From Selaginella tamariscina (taxonomy: Eukaryota > Streptophyta > Lycopodiopsida > Selaginellales > Selaginellaceae), in assembly GCA_003024785.1 (NCBI GenBank), contig PUQB01000037.1, positions 160,443 to 224,442 on the forward strand: DNA of 64,000 bases. Direction: 5' to 3'. The translations under genes were made by a program, and so were the position numbers. The notes under the pieces were generated by a model, which was not told the DNA's origin, did not search any database, and worked only from the letters and a program-made list of their open reading frames with translations. The number at the start of each line of letters is the position of its first letter. Position 1 is the first letter of the stretch. Of the stretch, positions 1 to 10,684 are shown piece by piece.

Positions 1-720
1 ACCTTCTTCTTGTGAAACACATCTGCAAAGTCTTGGTACTTGTTAGGAAGCACCGTTGGAACCTTGTCCATAAACGTGTTAAATGGATGAAGGACAATGA
101 CAAACACAGAAGTGGGATCATGTTGACTAGCATCATGGAACTGCTTCAATGTTATAAGATTTGTGCAACTTTCAATGTTAAGATATAGTGGAATCTAGCT
201 AGGAGAGTAACAAATCTTTGATATCGTCCCGCAAACCAATACATAAATGTTCCCGCAAGGTTGCATCATCTTAAGGAATGTCAACAACAATCATCTGAAA
301 CTCAATTGCATGCCGTTATTAACCTTGATCATTGGCGAAGCTATTGAAGTTTGTTAATGATGGTGCATTCTCAATTCGTGTCACTAAACATATTCATAAA
401 TTGCTACTCAAACATTGCAAAACTTTGAAGGTTCGAATCATGGTTTTCAAAGAGTGTAGTAAACCATGAAAGGGCAGTTCTAAAAAGGAAGGAATCAACC
501 AATCCCACCTTAGTAACATTAGTGAAATACTACTTTGGTTGCATAAGGACCTACAATTTTACTTGATTCAAGAACCCCTAGAACTCTGAACAAGTTTCAT
601 CAAACTTGGTTGGCATGGTGATCTTTGGCTCTAGAGGGCATATGATAGAGGAAGATGGCAAGTTGCAAAGCTGTTGAACTTTAATTCTCAGTGCCTCCTT
701 TGACACTTGAAAAACAGCTT
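1..720 (-). mobile_element. Ty3/gypsy gag-pol fossil, runs off left edge
   Basis: Read on the minus strand, about 190-660 gives a gag-like capsid segment (motifs such as PTKFDET, ALSWFTTLFENHDS, FEQQF and LREHLCIGLRDDIKDLL). Bases 1-190 then give the start of pol, with the phrase LPNKYQDFADVF that opens many plant Ty3/gypsy reverse transcriptase regions. Gag is joined almost directly to pol, so the interior is reduced. The element is broken (several breaks) and continues past the left edge. Family assignment rests on recognised motifs; clade unknown. It looks old. Confidence 0.72.
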
Positions 721-799
721 GCATATAATTAAGAGTCGACTACATGTCACTTAAGTATTATTCCAAAGGAAAAAATATGTTTTTTATAGCGTTCAAACT

Positions 800-1260
800 A
801 TCGCAACCCTATCAGGGGTGATTGAATATGGAAGAATAAAAATAAAAGAGAAAGAAGAATTATATTTAATGGAGAATTATAAAAATAAACAAACAAAATT
901 TGAGAGAAAATTAAATGAAACAAAAACTTGAATGATCGAGAAGAAATATGAATGACTTGTGTTAAGCACTCTAAAAAAAACCTAATACAGAGGCTTCTTT
1001 ATATAATGACACACTAGCAGTGGAAATGAGAGTTACAACTCAAGTTAGAACTAAGAGTGGAATTCTATTTCAAACTGAGAGTGGAACTTCCAATTAGAAC
1101 TGATGGTGGCATTGGTGGTGGAACTGACAGTGGCAATGGCGGTGGAACTGACAGTGGCAATGGCGGCGGAACTAGTAGTGGCTGATAACAACAAATAATA
1201 ATAACAATGATGGTGATAGTTATGGTTTTGGGTTGTGAGTTTAAGTATCCTTTGGCAAAA
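800..1260 (-). repeat. Probable LTR/promoter region of the left-edge gypsy fossil
   Basis: This lies upstream of the gag fossil in its reading direction. On the minus strand a TATA-like TTATATAAAG occurs near 1000, followed by a pyrimidine-rich leader, as in the U3-R-U5 part of an LTR. A 24-bp unit, GGTGGAACTGACAGTGGCAA plus TGGC, is repeated exactly twice at 1117-1164, with degenerate partial units on both sides (about 1102-1183). Exact LTR ends were not found, so the assignment is inferred from position and TATA box. Confidence 0.4.
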
Positions 1261-1849
1261 AATTTACCTAATTGATGAAATCATGACACCACCAATAGAT
1301 TCCATATAAGGAATGGAGTAATCATTTGATCCATACATTTGGATGTGGTCAAAGAAAACAACAATCAAACATTTTCCAGGTATAATGAACAAATCAGTTT
1401 TGTTAGATTTTACATTGTGAAAATATAATGTGTCCGTAGGTGCTAATAACAAGAATAAAGAACCAGTTTGATTAAAAAGGATCGTTACATAAAGCACCTT
1501 TGCAAGGAGAACGATTGTGTAGGGAGCATGAAACTTTCAAATGCTTGCATTGTACCAGTCAACCAATTGTGTTGTGTCATGTTTCGATATTATGTATTAT
1601 AAAATATAAGTTCAAAAATGAAAATAGTGGAGGAGAAGGCTAAGCAATCAAAATCAAAAGGACTAAGATTCATTCAAAAGGAAGTTATCAAAGATGTATT
1701 GAAATGAAAGCTTTTCACAATAAATGAGAGCCAACAGAATTCACTAACAACATAAGGATTATTTAGTATATTAAATGAACTAAAACCACTTGCTGATAAT
1801 AGAAGATATGTTTGTTAACATATAAGTGTTTAAAGATATTATTCATTTG

Positions 1850-1995
1850 TACTACTCGAGCTCAAATGGTATCAATCCGCACTACTTGAGCTTGAGTAGT
1901 GCCAATTGGTATTATTCAAGCTCAAGCGGTGTTAAACAATACCACTCGAGCTCATGTATTTGGCACTAATCAAGCTTGAGTGATACTCTTCATCA
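1850..1995. repeat. Cluster of degenerate CTCGAGCTC-type inverted repeats
   Basis: About five copies of a roughly 25-30 bp module built on ACTACTCGAGCTCAA / TTGAGCTTGAGTAGT alternate in orientation. Most carry the near-palindrome CTCGAGCTC or its variant CAAGCTTGAG. No flanking target duplication or coding capacity is visible. Function unknown. Confidence 0.6.
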
Positions 1996-2489
1996 AATAA
2001 AAAATATGATACTCTTTAATACTTGGTAAATAAAAAATAAATACTAAATGGTATATCAAAATATAATTGTGATCTTCTTATAAATAAAGAAAGTGAGTGT
2101 ACAAAATTCAATAAAACATGAAATCATATAAAATGAATATTCAAGCATTATATATTTTTAACAACACACAAAATATAATTTTTTTTCAATTTCTATATCA
2201 ACTGACTATCCAACAAATAAGAAGTGATTCATAACAAAAGGACCTAGAAGTGGAATATATCTAATGAGAAGAATGTAATTTAAAGAAGATTTGGAGAAAG
2301 CATGGGTACATTTTAATTTCGTGCACCAAATAAAGGATTCGGCAATAATGAGTGAACATGTTTATAGTCCAAGGTCAATATATTATGATCAACTAACACA
2401 AAATAGTAATTACAAATTGAGAACCATTGTAATCATAGCTACTTGCAAATTCAAAATAAAAGACATTGTTGCACAATCGCTTTTCTAGA

Positions 2490-2560
2490 GCAAATTGAAT
2501 AGCATAATGGAAAGCAAATTGAATAGCATAATGGAAAGCAAATTGAATAGCATAATGAAG
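2490..2560 (+). repeat. 24-bp tandem repeat, three copies
   Basis: The unit GCAAATTGAATAGCATAATG plus GAAA occurs at 2490-2513 and 2514-2537, with a third slightly changed copy to about 2560. The 24-bp period keeps an open frame (NSIMESKL repeated) in a 74-codon ORF, but nothing else supports that ORF as a gene. Confidence 0.85.
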
Positions 2561-4292
2561 AGAGAAATGCATTTCAAACATGTGTTTCGAGGATTCATGG
2601 CCAATGAGGCACATGCAAATTGGAATGTAGTCAGGGAGGTGTACTTTGATAGCAAGAATTGTCTAGAGAGAAAAAAGTCATGTGTTTTTCAATTTGAACA
2701 AAGTTGCGTATACACATAATTAAATATATAAATGTTAGACATCAACATGAACATCTAAGGCTACTACGTAAGGAATGGTTGAATGCTCTAAAAAAAGCAG
2801 AAGTAGAATAATATTTCTTTGAAATTCAAAAACGATGTGAAGGAATGTCAAGTTCCTTATACATAATGTAACTAGGTTTGTAGTTGTTATAGTGGTATGC
2901 AAAAGCTTTCAAATGGGGGAATTTTATACATAAGGTAAATAACAATTTATAATTTAACCAAAAACATTATCTAAAACTTATTGAACATGTGAAGGGAAAA
3001 ATACTCTTAGAAGTTACTCAAATCCATCATAACACAGTAATTAATTAACTACAAGAGGTTATAAATCTCATAATAGTTTGTATAATGCTTATTATAATGA
3101 TCTTGCAAAGATAATTTTGTAGAATACTCAATATAAGGATTTTTAAAATGAAAAGTCAATGCAACAAAATTAATAATCATTAACTTGATGTCCATGACAT
3201 GTAATACACCAACAAGAGTAGTTCAAGAGAGACAAGCAAATGTTTTTAATGTTAATCAAAAAGCTCTAAAATATGAGTTTGCAATAAAGATGGACAAATC
3301 AAAAAGTTCTAAAATATGAATTTGCAATGAAGATGGACAGAACCTATGGTAATGAACATACAATGTACAAGAGGAGACAAACATATGAAACATCTTAAAT
3401 TGAATTTAACAACACTCACTATTTAAAATATGTGAATGTTAATGTCCTAATTCGTGACTTCAGCTCAAAACAAAAATTTGAAGAAACATTAGTTAGTACT
3501 TGCAAAGTACTTCGAAAAAGATATTTACAAAACAAAGTGAGCAATTCATAAAGTTAAAAAATGATCATAAGTTACTCTCATCAACATTGAAGCATGTGGA
3601 ATACTACTACCATGTGAGAAGGAGCTTTTGTAAGTGACATATGAGGCCATCAATTCAATTTTTTAATAAATCATCAACAAAATAAGACAGTAAGGTTATT
3701 TAATAAAGGAAGAGTTCTTTTACAACAATTAAGGAGCACATGAACTAGGCATATGAATTAATTATAAAAGTTGTGCATGTTTCACGCATTGATGAAGGTA
3801 AAGGTGAAGAAGTTCGTATTAAATCTAGTACAAAAATGTATATAATATAGATTTTTAGTTCCCAACATGTGACTGTGAACACAACAAAATTCAAGAAACA
3901 CAACAAAATAGATTTTCAATCTTATGTTTATTTTTCATTGACATTATAGATTGTCAACGGGATATCATAAGTTTTCAACTCACAATTTCAAAATAAGATG
4001 TGAATATTATTATTGAAAAGAAGTTTTAAATAAGAAACAAATATTGATTTATTTTTTTAAAACTTTATTATTTTATTTTAGTTTGCTTATTTAAAATTTA
4101 AAACCCATTGCTAATTTTTTTCCTTTAATTTTCACAAAGAATCTATAAATGAAATATTTCTAAATATTCCTTTTATTTATAGGGAATATGTTGGCTGTTG
4201 GTCATAAAAAAGAATACACTAATATTACTCGCTTAATATATATTATTTGGTGTACACATTGTTAGAGTAAGAAGATCACTCTGAACACCAAA

Positions 4293-4660
4293 ATGAATTT
4301 CTTCAACAACAATTTTGGCATTCATGAATGGCCAACCTATACCACTGCTCATGCTTTATGGTTACTGTAGCACAAGTCCCAATGAATCCCAATGAATCTT
4401 CTTTTGATTCAACTAAGAATAAACAAAGGAAATACATGTAGTTAGTGGTCTATTAGTGAAGAATTTTGGAGATCAAGATGTAACATCTCAAAAGATTCAA
4501 TTTATTCTGTCTGAAGAATAATCTCTATCGTGACTCATTCACTAAGTCATTTTCAGAAGATGTCAATGCAAAAAAGCAATTTGCAGCATATAAGGACCAA
4601 GAAAATCTTAAAGCAATGTATGAGAACAATAAGGAGGAGATCACCCTCACATAGGGTGTT
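4293..4660 (+). pseudogene. Decayed copy of an unknown gene family (paralogue of 43498-43987)
   Basis: From an ATG at 4293 the translation opens MNFFNNNFGIHEWPTY, matching MNLFNNFRSYGWPTY of the minus-strand gene at 43.5-44.0 kb. Further matches occur in other frames: VKNFGDQDVTSQKIQ corresponds to VRNLRDRDAVFLKIQ, and DVNAKKQFAAYKD to VVDAKKQLVTYKD. Order and spacing agree, so this is a diverged relative rather than chance. The frame is broken several times and the C-terminal coiled-coil part is not seen. I do not recognise the family. The surroundings are AT-rich without other genes. Confidence 0.6.
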
Positions 4661-6480
4661 ATGAAACTTGTGTTTCACACTATTCAAAATTGTAAGGGAA
4701 ATTTGTAAGTTGCTGGTTTAAGAAGCTATGCAATTTCTTGAAATAATTAATCCAATATGCAATAGAAAGAAATAAAAAGCATGTGAATTTAATAATAATA
4801 TTATAAACAAGCTTATGAAAGATAATGTGCACCATGCAACACTAGTTATGGAGTGTATAATTAGAGCGAGAATCAAAGTGTGTTAATCATAAATTGATAA
4901 AATTGACTTAGACCGTGACTTATACCACTAAAAAAACCATAATGGCTTAGATTAAAAAAATTTAACTCAATATATATAATGATTTTTGATGATCTTCAAT
5001 TATATAAATACATAAATTAAATCTTATATTCTTTAATATTATGAATATATAGTATTAATTTATTAATTATATATATTAATAATATATATAAATTTTGGTT
5101 TTACTATTCATGAATAGCGAAACCATAGTTTAAAATCAATTTTGACAATTGTTAGTGTTAATCAACAAACTTTGCGATATAGTTTACTTGAAAGAATGTT
5201 TGAATAACTTTTAAATTAAATAAAAAAGTTTAACCTAACATTGTCATATTAATTATATCTCTCCTACTTAACACACATAGTATTGCCTTTGTAAGTATAA
5301 ATTTACAACTCAACAGTCTCAATCTATTGTATGAACCATTGAAGTAGAATATTCTTATGAATTAACTATAATTTTGCATATGTTGCTAATATATTTATTG
5401 TTGCAGTTCTAACATGTTTACCATATAACAAGCATAGTAGTAGAATAATAGAACATAGATACATACATTTCATATTAATATTATTCAAAATCATATGTTG
5501 ATATTTTATTTACTTTGTTGTTGTTTATGGATTACTATTATTTATGAATGGTTCAGATCTCCTGTATAACACAGTATATTTTGGTACTGCAATTTATCTT
5601 ATTTTTCAATCTCCAATTTAGAAAAACATTTCAAGTTTTTATTTTAAACATTCATTTACGTGATTTCCATTTATATAATGTTTATACTATTACATATTAC
5701 ATTTTATATTGATAATACATAAATAATATAATATAATAGTATATTACATATATTAACATATCATATATATTTCACCTTACAAATTTATTCACATAAATTT
5801 TTTAATAATAATGATAGTATTTATATCTGCAGTTTCCCTAACATGTCAACTTACGCTAAAAAATGAAAATCATAACTAAGTCATTTTTTTCACGCTAAAA
5901 CATGCTTAAGCACTAAATTACTATTTAGTTTTTACTTTGTGCATACACCCACTAAAACTCACGCATGTACATATCATAAAGGTCGTAATTACAATTTATC
6001 TTTTTCTTTGTGCATACACACACCAAAACTCACACACATACCTATTACGTACCGTAAAGGTGGTAAATACTATCTATCTTTTATGTTGTGACGCACATAC
6101 ATAATATATACTTAATAATAATAATAAAAGATAACAATAGTAATTATTACTTATCTTAAGTATACATATATGAAAATTTAATTTAAAATTTTTATGCTCT
6201 TCAAAATTAAAAATTATGTAAATATTTCAAAATTAAATAGAAATTTATAATTAAATTGTAATTCATGATATTTAATTTTAAAGCATACACATATATAACA
6301 ATTTATTATAGTATTTTAAAAAAATAATGATAGTTATTTAATGAATTTCATTCTAGTAAATCATATATATATAAGTTTAAACTTTCAGAATATATAAGTA
6401 AATAAGATAATACAAGGGTATTGTAATTCTATTTTTAAATTATATTAATTATATAACTTTCCTTATTTAGATCACATACC
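4661..6480. other. Very AT-rich intergenic stretch, nothing recognised
   Basis: Long runs of A/T with scattered ATAT and TAATAA tracts. No ORF of note, no RNA gene, no clear transposon. Two similar blocks near 5940-5990 and 6000-6060 (CTTTGTGCATACACxCACxxAAACTCAC) form a local direct repeat. Confidence 0.5.
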
Positions 6481-6489
6481 AACGTGTTC

Positions 6490-6558
6490 CCACGTGGCCA
6501 TGAGCATATTCGTACGTATAATATGTGAATATTCTAGTATATTCACATATATAAAAGG
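6490..6558 (+). promoter_or_regulatory. Promoter of the small gene at 6597: G-box, palindrome, TATA box
   Basis: A palindromic G-box CCACGTGG lies at 6490-6497 and a consensus-like TATA box TATATAAAAGG at 6548-6558. An inverted repeat with 11-bp arms (6521-6531 and 6540-6550) overlaps the start of the TATA box. The TATA box is about 50 bp before the ATG, so transcription should start near 6580 and the 5' leader would be very short. G-boxes are bound by plant bZIP and bHLH factors. That this one is used is inferred. Confidence 0.65.
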
Positions 6559-6596
6559 ATTATTCAACCTAGGGTATTCTTAGGGCTTGGATTGTA

Positions 6597-7199
6597 ATGT
6601 CTCAGTTATTTGCGTGCTTCCTTTGTAAGAAGAAAAAGAAGGATGTGAAAGAAGCCAATCCGCGAGAAGGGTCTCCACGAGCAACCGAGGTAAATCCAAG
6701 TCAGGAAAATCCAAGTCAGGAAATCGAAGACGTCTCGGCGAACACGCAACAGGAGAATCCGATTGTAAGAGTTACACAAATCGAAGACGTCTCGGCGAAC
6801 ACGCAACAGGAGAATCCGATTGTAAGAGTTACAGAAATCGAAGAGGTTGCAGCAAATACACAGAAGGAAATTACGGAAATTGAAGAGGTCCGGGCGAACA
6901 CAGATGCTCCCAATAAAGATCTGGATAGGACGGATAAGAAAGACTTAAAAAGGGAAATGAGTAACGAGGCGATTGAGGCAAAGTGGGAAGAGCTCCTTCA
7001 GAAGCCTCTCAGTATAGGTAACCTTGATTATTTTTTTATTTTTTGTATATATCTTTATATTTTTATTGATTTTATATATAACAAACCCTTTTTTTTCCTT
7101 TTTGAAATAGAAAAAACCAAGGAAAAGTACCCTTTAGTAAGTTTTGGTGGAACCGAGCAGGAGAACGAGATGCTCAATCACTTGTCTGTGCCTTGGTGA
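6597..7199 (+). CDS. Small unknown protein, two exons, Cys/poly-Lys N-terminus and 19-residue repeats
   Basis: Exon 1 is 6597-7017 and exon 2 is 7111-7199, with consensus GT...AG ends (GTAACC donor, T-rich tract, TTGAAATAG acceptor). The spliced product is 169 residues. The N-terminus MSQLFACFLCKKKKKD puts two cysteines next to five lysines, a layout seen in S-acylated membrane anchors; that is inference. Residues about 43-100 hold a repeated IEDVSANTQQENPIVRVT unit (57 bp, two near-identical copies and two degenerate ones). The C-terminus ends in NEMLNHLSVPW. The 93-bp intron has no stop and keeps frame, so an unspliced message would read through to the same stop, giving 200 residues with a hydrophobic aromatic insert (FFIFCIYLYIFIDFIY). 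The coding part is clearly less AT-rich than its flanks. No family recognised. Confidence 0.68.
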   Translation: MSQLFACFLCKKKKKDVKEANPREGSPRATEVNPSQENPSQEIEDVSANTQQENPIVRVTQIEDVSANTQQENPIVRVTEIEEVAANTQKEITEIEEVRANTDAPNKDLDRTDKKDLKREMSNEAIEAKWEELLQKPLSIGNLDYFFIFCIYLYIFIDFIYNKPFFFLFEIEKTKEKYPLVSFGGTEQENEMLNHLSVPW

Positions 7200-7504
7200 T
7201 TTTAAAGTAATAACTTTGTTTTAATGAAGATTTATTTTGTACACGCTGTTAGTCATTAGTAGATTTAACAATACAGTATATAGAACACTCAAGAATATAT
7301 ATCACATACGTATATGAAGTTAAAAATATTTACTAGTTGAATTATTATTAGTAGTAAATATGATACTTTGTATATATCTACTTTAAATTATCTTTCTATA
7401 TCAACTGTTAGATAATATGATCTCTCTCTCACACACATGCATGTGTGTGTGTGATACATATATAAAACCTTAGTTAGTATTCCTTGTTTTCAAGCATATA
7501 ACGC

Positions 7505-7860
7505 TTACATCCTTAGTCTATTTTAGCTTGCCAAAACTCCTTTAACTTGATAAACTCTGTTTTGGGGACTTCTTCAGTAATTTCTTCAGTATTTTTCTTA
7601 TTAATTCTTAACTCTTCTTGAGCTTGCCAAACTTCATTAACTCGATAAACTTGGGATTTTCCTTTATTTCTTTAGCTCCAACAAGTTCTTTAGTAATTTC
7701 TTCAATATTTTTCTTCTTAACTCTTAACTCTTGATTATGTTCTTTAATATTGTTTCTATTAATTATTTGCTCTTGATTATTTCCCTTACTATTCTTCATT
7801 TGCTCGTGATTAGTGTTTTTATTCTCTTTTTCGTGTTACTGCCCGGTTTTAGGGATAAGT
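7505..7860 (-). pseudogene. Minus-strand Lys/Glu/Asn-rich coding relic with a duplicated block
   Basis: On the minus strand 7608-7799 reads MKNSKGNNQEQ... and contains KKNIEEITKEL. About 100 bp further on, a second block reads KKNTEEITEEVPKTEF and ends FIKLKEFWQAKID followed by a stop near 7525. The two blocks are diverged copies (about 100-120 bp each) of one sequence; a single-base length difference puts them in different frames. It could be an exon of a small gene, a degenerate repeat protein or a relic. No domain recognised, and no promoter or splice sites were established. Confidence 0.35.
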
Positions 7861-8250
7861 GATAGGGTTTTTATATATGTTTGTTCCTCCTTTATATGCA
7901 TATCTGGATGTATATTTAGTATATAAAGGTTATCTGTGTAAATATATGTATTTATAGATTTGCCACATCAACTTCATCTGAATATACCTAGTGATGGTTG
8001 AATACAATTCAATACATGTAAGTGTATAGAATATACATTATAAAAGTCTAAATATACTTATCTATAATATTTGAGATTTAAAATATAAACCTTCATTTTA
8101 TAGCTTTTGTAGTAAATTATTCTATAACTATTTAAAAGATAAGCCACAATATTCCAGTAAAAAAAAATGTTCTTTTATGATCTATATTAGGGTTTTTATT
8201 AATCTTATAATTTATTAATTATATTTTATAAAGTTTTAACTTCTTTAGGG
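7860..8250. repeat. Dispersed repeat, distantly similar to 29.2-29.6 kb and 44.9-45.4 kb
   Basis: Short blocks appear in the same order in three places: a TTTTTATAT...TATGTGTTTATA block, then GATTTGCCACATCAACTT (compare TTTGTCACAATGAATTGT and TTTGCCACAGCGAACTGT), then CTTCATTTTATAGCTTTT...GTAAATTATTCTATA. The two distal copies lie at the 3' side of the LRR copies. Similarity is weak here and judged by eye. The stretch forms most of the region upstream of CDK8. Confidence 0.4.
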
Positions 8251-8420
8251 TTCTTCATTTTTCATCCAAGCAAGTATCTTGTAGTGTGTGAATATTGATA
8301 ACATGATAACAACTGAAGTTAGTTTATGTTGTTTTTTATTATTAAAACTTTAATGAAATATTATTCTCATTTTAATTTTATATTTTCAAAATTTTAGAAC
8401 CCTAAAAACAGGGGTTAGGG

Positions 8421-8941
8421 ATGGGAGATCCCACACAGAAGCGAATGCGGCCGGCATGGCTGCAGCAGTACGAACTGGTGGGAAAGATCGGCGAGGGGAC
8501 GTACGGCCTCGTGTACCTCGCCAAGAGCAAATCCTCAAACAGAGGCGTGAAGATCGCCATCAAGAAATTCAAGCAGTCCAAGGAAGGCGATGGCGTCTCT
8601 CCCACAGCAATCCGAGAGATTATGGTCAGTAAGAGAGAGAATCTTAGTAAGATTAAAGATTATGTATGTATGTATAGACAATAGCATGAGAATGTATACA
8701 TTAACATATACACATAATAGGTGTATATATATGAATAGGTATAGTATGTATAGACATGCATAAACATGTACATAGGCTGAAGCATGAGAATGTATTCATT
8801 AAGATACACATATACACATACGCACTATAGATTATATTTGTGTGTGTGTGTGTGTGATACATTTCATCTCTCTCATATATATAAATCTATAGTCCGTATG
8901 TGTATATGTGTATGTTAATGCATTTGTGTGTACACACACAC

Positions 8942-8997
<56 letters not shown>

Positions 8998-9108
8998 GCA
9001 CACTATGGATGATAGAGTTTTGTGCATACATTTGCATTCTTTAATCTTCCTAAGATTCTCTCTCTCTCTCTCACACACACACACATACACACACACACAC
9101 ACACACAG

Positions 9109-9145
<37 letters not shown>

Positions 9146-10626
9146 CATATGAATGCGTGCGTATGTGTGCATATTAAAATGGGCACGAATGCAGCTTTTA
9201 AGGGAATGTATGCATGAGAATGTGGTCAAGCTTGTGAATGTACACATCAACCACGCGGATATGTCACTATATCTCGCCTTTGACTATGCGGAGCATGATC
9301 TCTACGTAAGTAAACGTTTCACCCATTGATGTATATCAATTGTACATATGAATTCTATATATATTATGAAGTATTTACTCTTTTTTTAAATTCTTGCGAC
9401 AATATAATATGCCTTATTTAATTTGATCTGCTTACAGGAAATAATTCGGCATCACAGAGAGAAGCTAATGTGCTCTATCAACCAATACACAATCAAATCT
9501 CTCCTATGGCAAATATTAAACGGACTTAATTACCTTCACAGGTTTGTTAATTACATATCCACCTTTATATGAATATATATCGTCAATACACATACGCGCG
9601 AGCACGCACACACGCACTCACGTATGCACATTTGTATGTGTGTGTGGGTGCGTGGGTGTGTGTTCTCAATGAACGTTCGTTGCAGTAACTGGATTATACA
9701 TCGGGATTTAAAGCCATCTAATATCTTGGTAAATAATAATAAGATAGTAATCATATAATGTTTTTAAGAGCTAAGTGAATAATGCAGGTTATGGGGGTTT
9801 CTGGAGAGATTGAAGAACAAGGAGTCGTCAAAATCGGTGATTTTGGACTTGCAAGAATATACCAGGCGCCTTTGAAGCCATTATCAGATAACGGGGTCTC
9901 TCTCTTTCTCTCTCTCTCCCCCTCTCTCTCTAAGACCCATTCTACAGGTGGTTGTTACAATATGGTACAGAGCACCAGAGTTACTTCTTGGAGCAAAACA
10001 TTACACTTGTGCTGTTGGTATCCTTACATATTTTTAAGAACTGCATATTTAGCATTAATGGATTAAATATTAAAAAATTAAGTTAAATAAATAAAGAAAC
10101 GCATGTTAAGCTATTTAATTTTGTGTTCAACTGTGAATAGATATGTGGGCTGTTGGATGCATATTTGCCGAACTTATCACTTTAAAGCCACTATTTCAAG
10201 GTGCAGAAGATAAAAGCAGTCCAAATCCATTTCAGGTGTGTGCGTGCGTCTGTGTTAAATAGAAGATATATTAATATAAAATATACCTTGTTATGTTGCA
10301 GTTTGATCAACTCGATAAGATATTCAAGGTTTTAGGTGAGTTTAACTCTCTCTCTCTCTCTCTCTCTCTCGCACACACACACACATGTTCTATATACAGG
10401 ACATCCAACGCTTGAACGCTGGCCGATGTTGTCCAATTTACCTCATTGGTCTGCAAATCGTCAACTTATTCAAACTCGCAAGTAGTAAGTATATATACAT
10501 GTCTGTGGCGTGCTTTTATACAAGTATATAAATATGTCTGCATGTATATGTATTCCATCTCTTTGTATACATGTATGTGTGTCGTATTTATATATAAATA
10601 TTTTTGGGTATGGTCTGTAAGCATGT

Positions 10627-10684
<58 letters not shown>

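Larger units (their letters stand above)
1260..4290. other. AT-rich intergenic DNA, no gene recognised
   Basis: Only short open frames occur and none has a recognisable domain. The stretch holds the short repeats at 1850-1995 and 2490-2560. It may contain further decayed transposon sequence, but I could not identify any with confidence. Confidence 0.5.

Noticed and set aside
8887-9217. Open frames of about 100 codons on both strands in CDK8 intron 1
   Set aside because: They are translations of CT/AC/AT/GT microsatellites and lie inside a well-supported intron.
9782-10066. A continuous 94-codon frame through CDK8 exons 5 and 6
   Set aside because: It reads through the 52-nt intron and leaves the kinase frame; spliced exons give the conserved sequence.
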